A stretch of 64,000 nucleotides of DNA from Glutamicibacter uratoxydans (GCF_006539925.1 NZ_BJNY01000007.1:62001-126000), one strand, 5' to 3'; counted from the stretch's first letter, positions 31,924 to 40,569 are shown. Program-made: numbers and translations. Notes: generated by a model not told the origin, from the sequence alone.

Positions 31924-33600
31924 CTACGGGAGCATCCAGGAAAGCACCGGAGTGGACTGCAGGTAGACCAGCACGCACAGCGCCAGCAGCATGCCTACCG
32001 ACCAGCCGGCAACCTTCTTCAGGATGACCGACTCCTTGCCTTCCATATTCACCGCGGTGGCCGCGATGGCAAGGTTCTGTGGGGAGATCAGCTTGCCGAC
32101 CACGCCGCCGGAGGTGTTGGCCGCGACCAGCAGGGTCGGGTCGATGCCGGCGTTCATGCCTGCGGTCTGCTGCAGCTTGGCGAACAGCGCATTGGCAGAG
32201 GTATCCGAGCCGGTCACCGCGGTGCCGATCCAGCCGAGGATCGGCGAGAGGAACGCGAACGCTCCGCCGGTCCCGGCAAGCCAGGTGCCGATGGTGATGG
32301 TCTGGCCGGACAGGTTCATCACGTAGGCAAGGCCCAGCACCGACAGGATGGTCAGCGCTGCCCAGCGCATGTTGTAGATGGTGGCGCCGACCTGGGACAT
32401 GCCCTTGCCGAAGCTCATCTTGTACTTGCCGTTGGCATCATTCAGCGAGTAGACCAGCGCGACGATGGTGCCGGTGATCAGCAGCAGCGTGCCCGGCGAG
32501 GAAAGCCAAGAGAAGTTGTACATGGTGGCGGAGATCGCCTTGCCATCGGCGCCGACGACCACGCCGTGCAGTCCCGGCCAGCCGAACTTGATGTCGGTGC
32601 TTGCCAGCCACTTGGGAATGTCGATGCCGAAGCGCCACAGCTTGGCCACGCCGAAGACCACGATGACCAGCAGGTAAGGGAACAGCGCCATCCAGGTGTT
32701 CGAGACATCCAGCTTCTTGCCGTGTTCGGTCGGCAGCGCGGCTGCTTCTGGGGTCAGCACGCGGGCGCGGGATTCCTCCGCGCCCTTCGGGGTCCAGAAG
32801 CGCAGCAGGACTACAGCGGCGGCCAGGCCCACCAGCGAGGCGACCACGTCGGTCAGCTCATAGGAGAAGTAGGTGGCGCAGGCCCACTGGGCGACGCCGA
32901 AGGAGATGCCGACGGTCAGGGTGGCCGGCAGGGTCTGGCGCAGGCCGCGCCAGCCGTCGATGACCAGCACCAGGATCGATGGCACGAACAGCGCCAGCAG
33001 CGGCGACTGGTGGCCGATCACTGCGCCGATTTCGGAAGCGGGGATGCCGGTCAGGGCGCCGGCGGTGGTGATCGGGGTTGCCACGGCGCCGAAGGCCACC
33101 GGAGCGGTGTTGGCGATCAGCACCGCGCAGGCAGCGCGCAGCGGCGAAAGGCCCAGGGCCAGCAGCATGGTCGCGGTGATCGCCACCGGTGCGCCGAATC
33201 CTGCCAGCGCCTCCAGCAGGCCGCCAAAGCAGAACGCGATCAGCACGGTCTGGATGCGCACATCGCCGCCGCCGATCACGTCGAAGACGCGGCGCATGTC
33301 CTCGAAGCGCCCGGAGACCACGGTGACCTGGTAGAGGAAGATCGCCATGACCACGATCCACACAATCGGGAATGCTCCGAAGACCGTGCCCATGACGCCG
33401 GAGTTCAGTGCCAGCCCCACCGGCATGTTCCAGCCGAGAATTGCGACGATGATTGCCACCGCCAGCGAGCCGAGTCCTGCCCAGTGGGCCTTGACTTTGA
33501 CGACTGCCAGCAGGATGAAGAAGGTGAGCAGAGGCACCAGCGCGACGAGCGCCGAGACGGCGACGCTGCCCGCTATGGGGTCTGTTGTTGGGGTAAACAC
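31924..33600 (-). CDS. lldP: L-lactate permease
   Basis: A 558-residue LctP-family proton/lactate symporter with about 12-14 transmembrane helices. Family markers include FCFGGLLEALAGFGAPVAIT, LGLSPLRAACAVLIANTAPV, GTGGAFAFLSPILGWIGTAV with TGSDTSANALFA, and AANTSGGVVGKLISPQN near the end. The start is GTG at 33600 with AAGGACG upstream. The promoter region carries two LldR operators (33624-33649). It is divergent from the lactate oxidation operon lutABC, so uptake and oxidation are controlled from one 147-base region. Confidence 0.93.
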   Translation of the reverse strand: MFTPTTDPIAGSVAVSALVALVPLLTFFILLAVVKVKAHWAGLGSLAVAIIVAILGWNMPVGLALNSGVMGTVFGAFPIVWIVVMAIFLYQVTVVSGRFEDMRRVFDVIGGGDVRIQTVLIAFCFGGLLEALAGFGAPVAITATMLLALGLSPLRAACAVLIANTAPVAFGAVATPITTAGALTGIPASEIGAVIGHQSPLLALFVPSILVLVIDGWRGLRQTLPATLTVGISFGVAQWACATYFSYELTDVVASLVGLAAAVVLLRFWTPKGAEESRARVLTPEAAALPTEHGKKLDVSNTWMALFPYLLVIVVFGVAKLWRFGIDIPKWLASTDIKFGWPGLHGVVVGADGKAISATMYNFSWLSSPGTLLLITGTIVALVYSLNDANGKYKMSFGKGMSQVGATIYNMRWAALTILSVLGLAYVMNLSGQTITIGTWLAGTGGAFAFLSPILGWIGTAVTGSDTSANALFAKLQQTAGMNAGIDPTLLVAANTSGGVVGKLISPQNLAIAATAVNMEGKESVILKKVAGWSVGMLLALCVLVYLQSTPVLSWMLP

Positions 33601-33623
33601 GGTGTGGGCGTCCTTACTTGTGA

Positions 33624-33649
33624 TGGTCTGACCATACGTGGTCCGACCA
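33624..33649 (-). promoter_or_regulatory. Two LldR operator sites before lldP
   Basis: TGGTCTGACCA (33624-33634) and TGGTCCGACCA (33639-33649), 15 bases centre to centre. Both are palindromic around the central base and match the FadR/LldR-type consensus. They lie just upstream of the lldP start. Confidence 0.8.
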
Positions 33650-33685
33650 CTAACGGTACAAGGTGAGAGCCGTCACAAACAAGTC

Positions 33686-33724
33686 TTGCTTTTGGGAATT
33701 TCTCGGCATAGTATGGTCAGACCA
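33686..33724 (+). promoter_or_regulatory. lutABC promoter with overlapping LldR operator
   Basis: A -35 TTGCTT (33686-33691) and -10 TAGTAT (33709-33714) are separated by 17 bases. The operator TGGTCAGACCA (33714-33724) starts at the last base of the -10 element, so bound LldR would block initiation. Confidence 0.75.
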
Positions 33725-33746
33725 CACAGTAAGAGAGTTAACTAGT

Positions 33747-34511
33747 ATGCGGATTGCACTCTTTGCCACTTGCATCGTGGATGCAATGTATCCCCAAACA
33801 GCCAAGTCCACCGTCAAAATCCTGGAGCGCCTGGGCCACGAGGTCATCTTCCCCGCAGGGCAGGCATGCTGTGGCCAAATGCACATGAACTCCGGATATA
33901 TGCCAGAAGCGCTCCCGGTAGTGGAGAACCACGTCAGGGCCTTCGACACCGACGACTACGACGTCGCCGTCGCTCCCTCGGGCTCCTGCGTCGCCTCGGT
34001 CAAGCACCAGCACGCCTTTTTGGCCGACCGCCTGGGCAAGCCGGAGCTGAAGGAACGCGCCACCGCGGTAGGCAAGCGCACCTATGAACTCTCCCAGCTG
34101 CTGGTGGACGTCCTGGGCATCACCAACGCCGCCGAACAGCTGGGCAGCTACTTCCCCGAAACCATCACCTATCACCCCTCCTGCCACGGCATGCGCCTGC
34201 TCAAGCTCGGCGACCGCCAGCTGGACCTGCTCAAGACCGTCGGCGGCATCACCGTCAACGAACTGCCGGAGGCCGACCAGTGCTGCGGCTTCGGCGGCAC
34301 CTTCTCCATCAAGAACCCAGATGTCTCCTCGGCAATGCTAGATGACAAGGTCAACAACATCTGCTCCACCGGCGCCTCGGCCTGCGCCGGCGGCGACGCC
34401 TCCTGCCTGATGCACATCGGCGGCGGCCTGTCCCGCACCGGGGCCAAGCCCAAGACCCTGCACCTGGCAGACATCCTCGCAAGCACCATGGAAGAGACGG
34501 TGGCACTGTGA
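33747..34511 (+). CDS. lutA: Lactate utilisation protein A, Fe-S oxidoreductase subunit
   Basis: A 254-residue CCG-domain protein (LutA/LldE) of the iron-sulfur L-lactate dehydrogenase complex that oxidises lactate to pyruvate. The two cysteine-rich CCG motifs are visible in GQACCGQMHMNSG and ADQCCGFGGTFSIKNPD. The ATG at 33747 follows AAGAGAG; it is preferred over upstream codons inside the promoter. It overlaps lutB by four bases (GTGA) and is controlled by the LldR operator upstream. Confidence 0.92.
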   Translation: MRIALFATCIVDAMYPQTAKSTVKILERLGHEVIFPAGQACCGQMHMNSGYMPEALPVVENHVRAFDTDDYDVAVAPSGSCVASVKHQHAFLADRLGKPELKERATAVGKRTYELSQLLVDVLGITNAAEQLGSYFPETITYHPSCHGMRLLKLGDRQLDLLKTVGGITVNELPEADQCCGFGGTFSIKNPDVSSAMLDDKVNNICSTGASACAGGDASCLMHIGGGLSRTGAKPKTLHLADILASTMEETVAL

Positions 34512-35980
34512 CTCAGGTATTCCTCGGCATGCCGGCCGGCGGACTCGGCAACCTCGTAGAGACCGAGCCCTTCCCGGCCGCGGCGCACCGCGAACTGGGC
34601 AACACCCAGATGCGCAAGAACCTGCGCCATGCCACCCACACCATCCGCGACAAGCGCCTGCGCGTGGTCGGCGAGCTCCCCGACTGGGAGCAGCTGCGCG
34701 ATGCAGGCAGCGCCATCAAGAACTCGGCGATGTTCAACCTCGAGGAGCGCCTGCTGGAGTTCGAGAAGAACTTCACCGCCCGTGGCGGCGTGGTCCACTG
34801 GGCCCGCGATGCCGACGAGGCGAACACCATCGTGCGCGATCTGATCCGCGAGACCGGCTCCACCGAGGTCGTGAAGGTCAAGTCCATGGCCACCCAGGAG
34901 ATCGGGCTCAACGAGTATCTGGAAACCCAGGGCATCGAGGCCTTCGAAACCGATCTGGCCGAGCTGATCGTCCAGCTGGGCCACGACAAGCCAAGCCACA
35001 TCCTGGTCCCCGCCATCCACAAGAACCGCACCGAGGTGCGCGATATCTTCCTCAAGGAAATGCCGGATGTGGACCCGGCGCTCACTGATGAGCCGGCCAA
35101 GCTGGCGGAGGCCGCCCGCAAGCACCTGCGCGCCAAGTTCCTCTCCGCCAAGGTGGCCATCTCCGGCGCGAACTTCGCGTTGGCTGACACCGGCACCCTG
35201 GGCGTGGTGGAATCCGAGGGCAACGGCCGCATGTGCCTGACCCTTCCCGAAACCCTGATCACCGTCATGGGCATCGAGAAGGTGCTGCCACACACCGATG
35301 ACATCGAAGTGATGATGCAGCTGCTGCCGCGCTCTTCCACCGGCGAGCGCATGAACCCCTACACCTCCATGTGGACCGGCGTCACCGAGGACGACGGGCC
35401 GCAGAACGTGCACATCGTGCTGCTGGACAACGGCCGCTCGCGCGTGCTGTCGGATTCTTTCGGCCGCTCCGCGCTGAACTGCATCCGCTGCTCGGCCTGC
35501 ATGAACGTATGCCCGGTCTACGAGCGCACTGGCGGCCACGCCTATGGCTCCACCTACCCGGGCCCTATCGGCGCGATCCTCTCCCCGCTGATGACGGGCA
35601 TCGAGGTGGAGAAGAACAACTCCCTGCCTTACGCCTCCTCGCTGTGCGGCGCCTGCTTCGACGCCTGCCCGGTGAAGATCAACATCCCGGAGATCCTGGT
35701 GCACCTGCGTGGCGAAGACGTCGACTCGCAGCGCGATAAGCACAAGATCCCCACCCAGATGGATCTGCTGATGAAGGGCGGCTCCTGGGTGCTGGGCAAG
35801 GGCAAGAACATGAAGCTGGTGGAGAAGGCCCTGCCGCTGGGCCGCCTGGCCGCCGGCAAGAACAAGAAGATCAAGAAGCTGCCGGGCATCGCCGCAGGCT
35901 GGACCCAGTCCCGCGATATCCCCGCCCCTCCGGCCCAGTCCTTCCGCGACTGGTGGAGCGCAGAGAAGGAGTCCAAGTGA
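34508..35980 (+). CDS. lutB: Lactate utilisation protein B, ferredoxin-like subunit
   Basis: A 490-residue LutB/LldF iron-sulfur protein. The N-terminal LUD domain contains KVKSMATQEIGLNEYLETQG and ISGANFALADTGTLGVVESE. The C-terminal part binds two [4Fe-4S] clusters through CIRCSACMNVCPVY and CGACFDACPVKINIPEI. It works with LutA and LutC in membrane-linked lactate oxidation. It starts at GTG 34508 overlapping lutA, and its stop overlaps the GTG of lutC (35977-35980). Confidence 0.93.
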   Translation: MTQVFLGMPAGGLGNLVETEPFPAAAHRELGNTQMRKNLRHATHTIRDKRLRVVGELPDWEQLRDAGSAIKNSAMFNLEERLLEFEKNFTARGGVVHWARDADEANTIVRDLIRETGSTEVVKVKSMATQEIGLNEYLETQGIEAFETDLAELIVQLGHDKPSHILVPAIHKNRTEVRDIFLKEMPDVDPALTDEPAKLAEAARKHLRAKFLSAKVAISGANFALADTGTLGVVESEGNGRMCLTLPETLITVMGIEKVLPHTDDIEVMMQLLPRSSTGERMNPYTSMWTGVTEDDGPQNVHIVLLDNGRSRVLSDSFGRSALNCIRCSACMNVCPVYERTGGHAYGSTYPGPIGAILSPLMTGIEVEKNNSLPYASSLCGACFDACPVKINIPEILVHLRGEDVDSQRDKHKIPTQMDLLMKGGSWVLGKGKNMKLVEKALPLGRLAAGKNKKIKKLPGIAAGWTQSRDIPAPPAQSFRDWWSAEKESK

Positions 35981-36609
35981 GCGCGAAAGACGAAATCCTA
36001 GGCCGTATCCGCACCGCGCTGGCCGACGCCCCGCAGGCTCCGGAAGTCCCCCGCGGCTACCGCACCTCCTCCGAGCTGGACGAGGAGGCGCTCATCGAGC
36101 TGCTGGTCGACCGCCTAGTCGACTACAAGGCAGGGGTGGACGTCATCGAGGAATCCCAGATCCCGCAGCTCGTTGCGGACAAGCTGGCCGGCGCAAGCTC
36201 CGTGGTCACCCCGCAGGGCCTTAACCCTCAGTGGCTTTCGGCGCTGCCCGGCACCATCGCCCGGCACGTGGACGCGCCGGGCGACCGCCGCAGCGTGGCC
36301 GAGCTGGATGCGATCAGCGCGGTGGTCACCTCTTCCGCGGTGTCCATCGCAGAATCCGGCACGATCATCCTGGACGGCGAGCCGGACCAGGGCCGCCGCG
36401 CCATCTCGCTGGTCCCGGACCACCACGTGTGCATCGTCCCGGTGTCCACCGTGGTGCAGCTGCTGCCCGAGGCAATGCCGCGGCTGACCATCACTCGTCC
36501 GCTGACCTGGATTTCAGGCCCGTCGGCCACCAGCGACATCGAGCTTGAACGCGTCGAGGGCGTGCACGGTCCGCGCACCCTGGACGTGTTGCTGGTCCGC
36601 GGCATGTAG
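35977..36609 (+). CDS. lutC: Lactate utilisation protein C
   Basis: A 210-residue LUD-domain protein (LutC/LldG). Conserved segments are SAKDEILGRIRTAL at the N-terminus and the signature VTSSAVSIAESGTIILDGEP, followed by SLVPDHHVCIVP and TWISGPSATSDIELERVEGV with HGP. This last part, GPSxTxDIE, is the LUD fingerprint. The start at GTG 35977 overlaps lutB. It is the last gene of the operon; a GC-rich hairpin follows. Confidence 0.92.
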   Translation: MSAKDEILGRIRTALADAPQAPEVPRGYRTSSELDEEALIELLVDRLVDYKAGVDVIEESQIPQLVADKLAGASSVVTPQGLNPQWLSALPGTIARHVDAPGDRRSVAELDAISAVVTSSAVSIAESGTIILDGEPDQGRRAISLVPDHHVCIVPVSTVVQLLPEAMPRLTITRPLTWISGPSATSDIELERVEGVHGPRTLDVLLVRGM

Positions 36610-36622
36610 TCCGCCAGTTCTC

Positions 36623-36670
36623 CGCAGCCGGTTCCCTTTCCAAACCTCCAGGGGGAGCCGGCTGCGTTGT
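36623..36670 (+). terminator. Intrinsic terminator after lutABC
   Basis: A stem CGCAGCCGG (36623-36631) with CCGGCTGCG (36658-36666), extended imperfectly inward, followed by TTGTT. Confidence 0.65.
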
Positions 36671-36684
36671 TCTGTCCGCCGGTT

Positions 36685-37179
36685 TCAGGCCCGTCCCTGC
36701 GCTATGGGATGCAGCCCCATGCGCTGCTTCGCAGTGCGGGTGGACGGGGTAATTTTCTGGTGCCCCACCGCCTTGGCCAACCCGAACTTCGGCATGTCCC
36801 CGTAGACCGCCTCCATGCGTCCGGCCTCCACGCTGTAGGTCTCATGCCAGATCCCCACATCCCCGCTGCCGATGCCGCCCATGAATTCGCGCCAGGCCGC
36901 CAGGTGCGGGGCGTCCTTGTCCGCCGCGAAGCGCCGCAGGTGCTCGGGCGATTTCCAATAGGACAGCAGCAGCGTGGTGCGCCCGCCCCAGTTGTGGAAG
37001 CCCAGCAGTCCGGATTCCGGGTGCTGCATCAGGTAGTTCAGCATCGGGGCCATGCGCGAGGCGGTGCGCAGCGTCTTTCCGATCTTCCACCAGCGGTTCG
37101 CGCGCATGCCGATCAGGAAGACCGTCACCTGCTGCGCCTGCGGATCGGCAATATAACGTCCCTCAAAGACCCTACCCAT
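36685..37179 (-). CDS. DUF4188 domain protein
   Basis: A 164-residue protein of the DUF4188 family as I recognise it. The N-terminal FLIGMRANRWWKIGK, the PMLNYLMQHPESGLLGFHNW segment and LLLSYWKSPEHLRRFAADKD are typical; the fold is probably a dimeric alpha-beta barrel like monooxygenases of the ABM type. Function is unknown. It diverges from a TetR/MFS pair and shares with it an intergenic palindrome (37196-37210) that probably serves both promoters. Confidence 0.75.
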   Translation of the reverse strand: MGRVFEGRYIADPQAQQVTVFLIGMRANRWWKIGKTLRTASRMAPMLNYLMQHPESGLLGFHNWGGRTTLLLSYWKSPEHLRRFAADKDAPHLAAWREFMGGIGSGDVGIWHETYSVEAGRMEAVYGDMPKFGLAKAVGHQKITPSTRTAKQRMGLHPIAQGRA

Positions 37180-37195
37180 GGCCTTGCCCCCATTC

Positions 37196-37221
37196 CATAA
37201 CGATGTTATGAAACGATGTTA
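37196..37221. promoter_or_regulatory. Candidate TetR operator
   Basis: Perfect 15-base palindrome CATAAC-GAT-GTTATG (37196-37210), followed by a second copy of its half-site CGATGTTA at 37214-37221. It lies between the DUF4188 and TetR starts. Confidence 0.6.
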
Positions 37222-37237
37222 CGATAGGCTAGTCCTC

Positions 37238-37819
37238 GTGGCAAGACCTAAAATCTACGACGAGCAGCTGCGCAGCCGGCTGCTGGAGCTGACAGCTGAA
37301 GTCATCCGCACCCAGGGGCCCGCGGGGCTTTCACTGCGCCAACTGGCAGGCAGCGCCGGCACCTCGACCTCCGCGGTGTACGCGCTGTTCGGCAGCAAGG
37401 ACGAGCTGCTCGATGCGCTCACCGCCCACGCCTTCGCCTCTTTCGGCGCCAAGCAGCAGGAGGCGCTGCCCCGCGGGCTGCGCGCCTTGGGCCTCACTTA
37501 CCGGCAGTGGGCGCTGGAGCACAGCGCCCTGTACTCGCTGATGTTTGCCCAGCCGCTGACCCAGCTGTCCGAGGCCACTTTGCAGATTGCGCAGGATTCG
37601 CTGGCAAGCCTTGTCGCCGCGGTGTCACAGCGCCGGGCCGAAGACCCGCTGAACGCCGCGGTGCTAATCTGGGCCCAGGTCCACGGTGCGCTCAGCCTTG
37701 AACTTGCGCAGGCCGGACCGCCGGAGACCAGCTGGCAGCAGATCTACGAACGGCTGCTGGACCAAATCGAAGCCTCGCTCCCCCAAGCTCCGCAGCACGG
37801 CAAGGACCAGCGCGCATGA
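37238..37819 (+). CDS. TetR family regulator with TetR_C_33-like C-terminus
   Basis: A 193-residue regulator starting at GTG 37238 (VARPKIYDEQLRSRLLELTA); an upstream codon at 37178 would run through the operator. The HTH is LSLRQLAGSAGTSTSAVYAL then FGSKDELLDALTAH. The ligand domain contains YRQWALEHSALYSLMFAQPL, typical of a TetR C-terminal subfamily. The stop overlaps the MFS transporter start by four bases (37816-37819), so it probably governs efflux by that transporter and the divergent DUF4188 gene. Confidence 0.87.
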   Translation: MARPKIYDEQLRSRLLELTAEVIRTQGPAGLSLRQLAGSAGTSTSAVYALFGSKDELLDALTAHAFASFGAKQQEALPRGLRALGLTYRQWALEHSALYSLMFAQPLTQLSEATLQIAQDSLASLVAAVSQRRAEDPLNAAVLIWAQVHGALSLELAQAGPPETSWQQIYERLLDQIEASLPQAPQHGKDQRA

Positions 37820-38976
37820 TCGGCGCAGGCGCCCCAGCGCAGCGCATCAACGACTCCTCCCTGCGATTCATCGGCTTCCTGTCATTCTTCGACCGCTACG
37901 GCATGCCGCCGATGCTGCTGATGCTCGCCGCCGGAACCCAGCTCGACTTCGCGCAGGCAGTGGAGCTGGTGGCCGCCTACTCGCTGTGCTACGCCATCGG
38001 CCAGCCCTTCTGGGGGCTGGTCAGCGACAAGTTCGGCCGGCTGGCGGTGCTGCGCAGTTCGCTGGTCGGCGCCGCGCTTGGCTCGCTGGCAAGCATCATG
38101 TTCACCAGCTATCTGCCGCTGCTGATGGCGCGTTCCTTCACCGGCCTGATGTTCGGCGCCATGTACCCTACGCTGCTGACCGTGCTGGGAGATACCCGCC
38201 AGGGCATCGAGCGGGCCAAGGGGCTCTCGGATCTGCAGATCTACTCTTCGCTGGGAACCACCCTGGCCACCCTGAGCGCCGGCGCACTCGCCGCCTACCT
38301 GGACTGGCGCGTGGTCTTCGCCCTGCCCGCACTCGGAGCGACCGCCGCGCTGTTGATGCTGCGCGGCGTCCAGGAACCTGCGCATGAGCGCGCAGGATTC
38401 AACTTCGCCGCCGCGCTGCGGCCAAAGAACCTCGGGCTGTACGCGATTGTCTTCGTCGAGGGCGCCCTGCTCATGGGCCTGCTGACCTACGTCGTCCCCG
38501 CCCTGCAGCAGACCGGCGTCTCAGTCGCGCTCTCCGGGGTGCTCGGCTGCGCCTTCGCGCTCGGCGTCATCCTTGGCGCCAGGGCGATGCGCCGCCTGGT
38601 AACAAAGTTCAGCCGCACCTGGCTGATCGGCATCGGCGGCGGCATCCTCGCCGCGAGCTTCATCCCCTCGGCGTTCTTCTTCTCCCCCGCATCGCTGACC
38701 ATGACCGCGCTGCTTTTCGGCGCCGCCAACGCCATCATGCATTCATCCATGCAGGGCTGGGCCACTGACATCACCCCGGAGGCCCGGGCCACGACGGTGT
38801 CGTTGTTCGTGTTCGCGCTGTTCTTCGGCGCATCGAGCATCACCTACCTGACCGCGGGCCTCGCCGCCCAAGCCGACTACGCACGCATCTTCACCATTGG
38901 GCTGGCGATCAGCCTCGCGCTGGTGGTCATCGCCTGCACCTCGCACGCAGCCTGGGCCAAGAAGAATTCCCGTTAG
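37816..38976 (+). CDS. MFS transporter
   Basis: A 386-residue major facilitator with twelve predicted helices. The helix 2-3 loop has WGLVSDKFGRLAVLR, the canonical MFS motif A form, and helix 4-5 has the GLMFGAMYPTLLTVLGDTRQ segment. The N-terminus is short and cytoplasmic (MIGAGAPAQRIND). Linked to a TetR regulator by overlap, it most resembles a drug or metabolite exporter; substrate unknown. Confidence 0.85.
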   Translation: MIGAGAPAQRINDSSLRFIGFLSFFDRYGMPPMLLMLAAGTQLDFAQAVELVAAYSLCYAIGQPFWGLVSDKFGRLAVLRSSLVGAALGSLASIMFTSYLPLLMARSFTGLMFGAMYPTLLTVLGDTRQGIERAKGLSDLQIYSSLGTTLATLSAGALAAYLDWRVVFALPALGATAALLMLRGVQEPAHERAGFNFAAALRPKNLGLYAIVFVEGALLMGLLTYVVPALQQTGVSVALSGVLGCAFALGVILGARAMRRLVTKFSRTWLIGIGGGILAASFIPSAFFFSPASLTMTALLFGAANAIMHSSMQGWATDITPEARATTVSLFVFALFFGASSITYLTAGLAAQADYARIFTIGLAISLALVVIACTSHAAWAKKNSR

Positions 38977-39051
38977 CTCCAAAGGCCCGTTATGGCAGAT
39001 AATGTTTATTCAAGGGACTCACCGAAAACCTTCAGCGATGGGAACGAACCA

Positions 39052-39483
39052 ATGACAACTCCTAATAACGAGCCGACCAACCCGTACACCTCAGGCAATT
39101 CCGGCTCCTCGCAGCAGTACCCCTCGTACCAGTCGCCGCAGTATCAGGGACAGAATCAGCAGTACAACCAGCAATACGGACAGCAGCCAGGCTATGGCTA
39201 CCCCGGGTACCCGATGATGAACCCGGAAGGAGCCCAACTGGCGCAGACTTCCATGATCTTCGGCATCCTGTCGCTGTTCCTGCTGGGCCTAATCTTCGGC
39301 CCTATCGCCATCGTGAAGGCCAACCGCGCCGAGCGCGAGTTCAACACTTCCGCCACGGTCGGCAAGGTGACCGGCTGGATCGGCACCATCCTCGCCAGCC
39401 TGGTCGTCGTTTACTTCATCTTCATCTTCTTCGTCATCGGAGCAATCGGCGCCAGCGGAGGCTTTGACAGCCAGGCGTTCTAA
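39052..39483 (+). CDS. DUF4190-like membrane protein with Gln/Tyr-rich N-terminus
   Basis: A 143-residue protein. Residues 1-60 are a low-complexity Q/Y/S/P-rich segment (SSQQYPSYQSPQYQGQNQQY...). Two hydrophobic helices follow (about residues 68-88 and 108-135), separated by a short basic loop (KANRAERE). This is the DUF4190 arrangement: FGILSLFLLGLIFGPIAIVK, then TVGKVTGWIGTILASLVVVY. I chose ATG 39052 (GGGAA upstream); an in-frame start at 38992 is possible. Function is unknown, probably cell-envelope associated. Confidence 0.72.
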   Translation: MTTPNNEPTNPYTSGNSGSSQQYPSYQSPQYQGQNQQYNQQYGQQPGYGYPGYPMMNPEGAQLAQTSMIFGILSLFLLGLIFGPIAIVKANRAEREFNTSATVGKVTGWIGTILASLVVVYFIFIFFVIGAIGASGGFDSQAF

Positions 39484-39501
39484 TTTCCGCAGCTTAACAA
39501 C

Positions 39502-39536
39502 AAAACCTCCAGACCACATGGTCTGGAGGTTTTATT
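39502..39536 (+). terminator. Bidirectional intrinsic terminator
   Basis: A 15-bp arm (39502-39516) pairs with 39519-39533; AAAACCTCC/GGAGGTTTT ends with TTTTATT. It lies between the convergent DUF4190-like and YceI genes. Confidence 0.8.
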
Positions 39537-39581
39537 GGTATCGGCCCTCTTTGCGCCAGTTATTTGGCGGTGGGAGGAAAA

Positions 39582-40139
39582 TTACTCAGCGGTTGGCAGC
39601 ACGAAGGAAGCATCGATTTCGATCTTGACCTTGTCGCTGACCAGCACGCCGCCTGCTTCAAGAGCGGCATTCCAGGTGATGCCGAATTCCTTGCGGGAGA
39701 TGGTGGTCGAAGCGAAGAAGCCTGCGCGGGTTGCACCGAAGGCGTCGACTGCCTGGCCGCCCAGTTCTGCTGCCAGTTCAACTTCCTTGGTCACGCCGCG
39801 GATGGTCAGGTCGCCGACGACAACCAGGTCGTCTGCGTCGCCCTTGATGCTGGTGGACTTGAAGGTCATGGTTGGGAACTGCTCTGCGTCGAAGAAGTCA
39901 GCGCTCTTCAGGTGGCCGTCGCGGTTTGCATCCTTGGTGTTCACCGAAGCGATCTGGATGTTTGCCTCGACCGAGGAAGCTTCGATGGTCTCTGCAATGG
40001 TCAGGGTTGCATCGAATTCGGTGAAGCTGCCGCGGACCTTGGAGATGCCTGCGTGGCGGACCGAGAAGCCTACCTCGGAGTGCGATGCGTCCAGGGTCCA
40101 AACGCCAGCGGTCAGTGGGGAAGTTGCAGTTGCAGTCAT
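39582..40139 (-). CDS. YceI family lipid-binding protein
   Basis: A 185-residue protein of the YceI lipocalin-like fold that binds isoprenoids or other hydrophobic ligands. It has no signal peptide, as in many actinobacterial members. Conserved segments: GVWTLDASHSEVGFSVRHAG near the N-terminus, VRGSFTEFDATLTI, DGHLKSADFFDAEQFPTMTF and LTIRGVTKEVELAAE. ATG 40139 follows AAAGGG by 7 bases. The promoter region contains a palindrome (40173-40184). It is monocistronic. Confidence 0.9.
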   Translation of the reverse strand: MTATATSPLTAGVWTLDASHSEVGFSVRHAGISKVRGSFTEFDATLTIAETIEASSVEANIQIASVNTKDANRDGHLKSADFFDAEQFPTMTFKSTSIKGDADDLVVVGDLTIRGVTKEVELAAELGGQAVDAFGATRAGFFASTTISRKEFGITWNAALEAGGVLVSDKVKIEIDASFVLPTAE

Positions 40140-40172
40140 GGTCAAGCCCTTTCTTCTGCATCAAGCATTTAG

Positions 40173-40184
40173 TTGATGCATCAA
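40173..40184. promoter_or_regulatory. Palindrome upstream of yceI-type gene
   Basis: Perfect 12-base palindrome TTGATGCATCAA 34 bases upstream of the start; TTAGTTGATGCATCAATT reads like a MarR/OhrR-class operator. Regulator unknown. Confidence 0.4.
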
Positions 40185-40360
40185 TTTGTTTCGTTGTATC
40201 CAGTATGGCACTAAAGAAGTTGAACCGTCAATCAGTTTTTTCGAAAAAGTTGAAACTCTTCGGTCCGACATCCAAAAAACCGCATCTGATTAGTTATTTA
40301 ACGTCAATGAAACTTTTCGTAACCCTTCCAACGAGCTGCTTCCATCCTTACACTGGGCTC

Positions 40361-40519
40361 ATGAGCACAGATAAACAGGAACCCAATACTCAAGAACAGG
40401 AAGCTGAACTTTCTGCAGAGCTGGAAGAGGTCTGGCAGGAAGAATCAGTCACCACGGCTGCCGCCACCGAGACCGCCGACGAGGTCGACGGCGAACTCGG
40501 CACGCGCGAGGGGGCTTAA
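40361..40519 (+). CDS. Small acidic protein, unknown
   Basis: A 52-residue highly acidic, probably disordered protein (MSTDKQEPNTQEQEAELSAE, then LEEVWQEESVTT...). No clear ribosome site precedes the ATG at 40361. The reading frame is open for 92 codons upstream, but those are AT-rich and uncharacteristic. A strong hairpin follows 2 bases after the stop. I do not recognise a family. Confidence 0.5.
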   Translation: MSTDKQEPNTQEQEAELSAELEEVWQEESVTTAAATETADEVDGELGTREGA

Positions 40520-40521
40520 AG

Positions 40522-40564
40522 ATGAACGGGGCACGCGCCTGTCAATGGTGCGTGCCCCGTTCAT
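40522..40564. terminator. Bidirectional intrinsic terminator
   Basis: Perfect 15-bp stem (40522-40536 with 40550-40564, arm ATGAACGGGGCACGC) between the convergent small acidic gene and the Opu operon. Confidence 0.75.
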
Positions 40565-40569
40565 GCCAA

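Noticed and set aside
34172-35743. Long minus-strand frame across lutA/lutB
   Set aside because: Antisense shadow of LutA and LutB, whose iron-sulfur motifs establish the plus strand.
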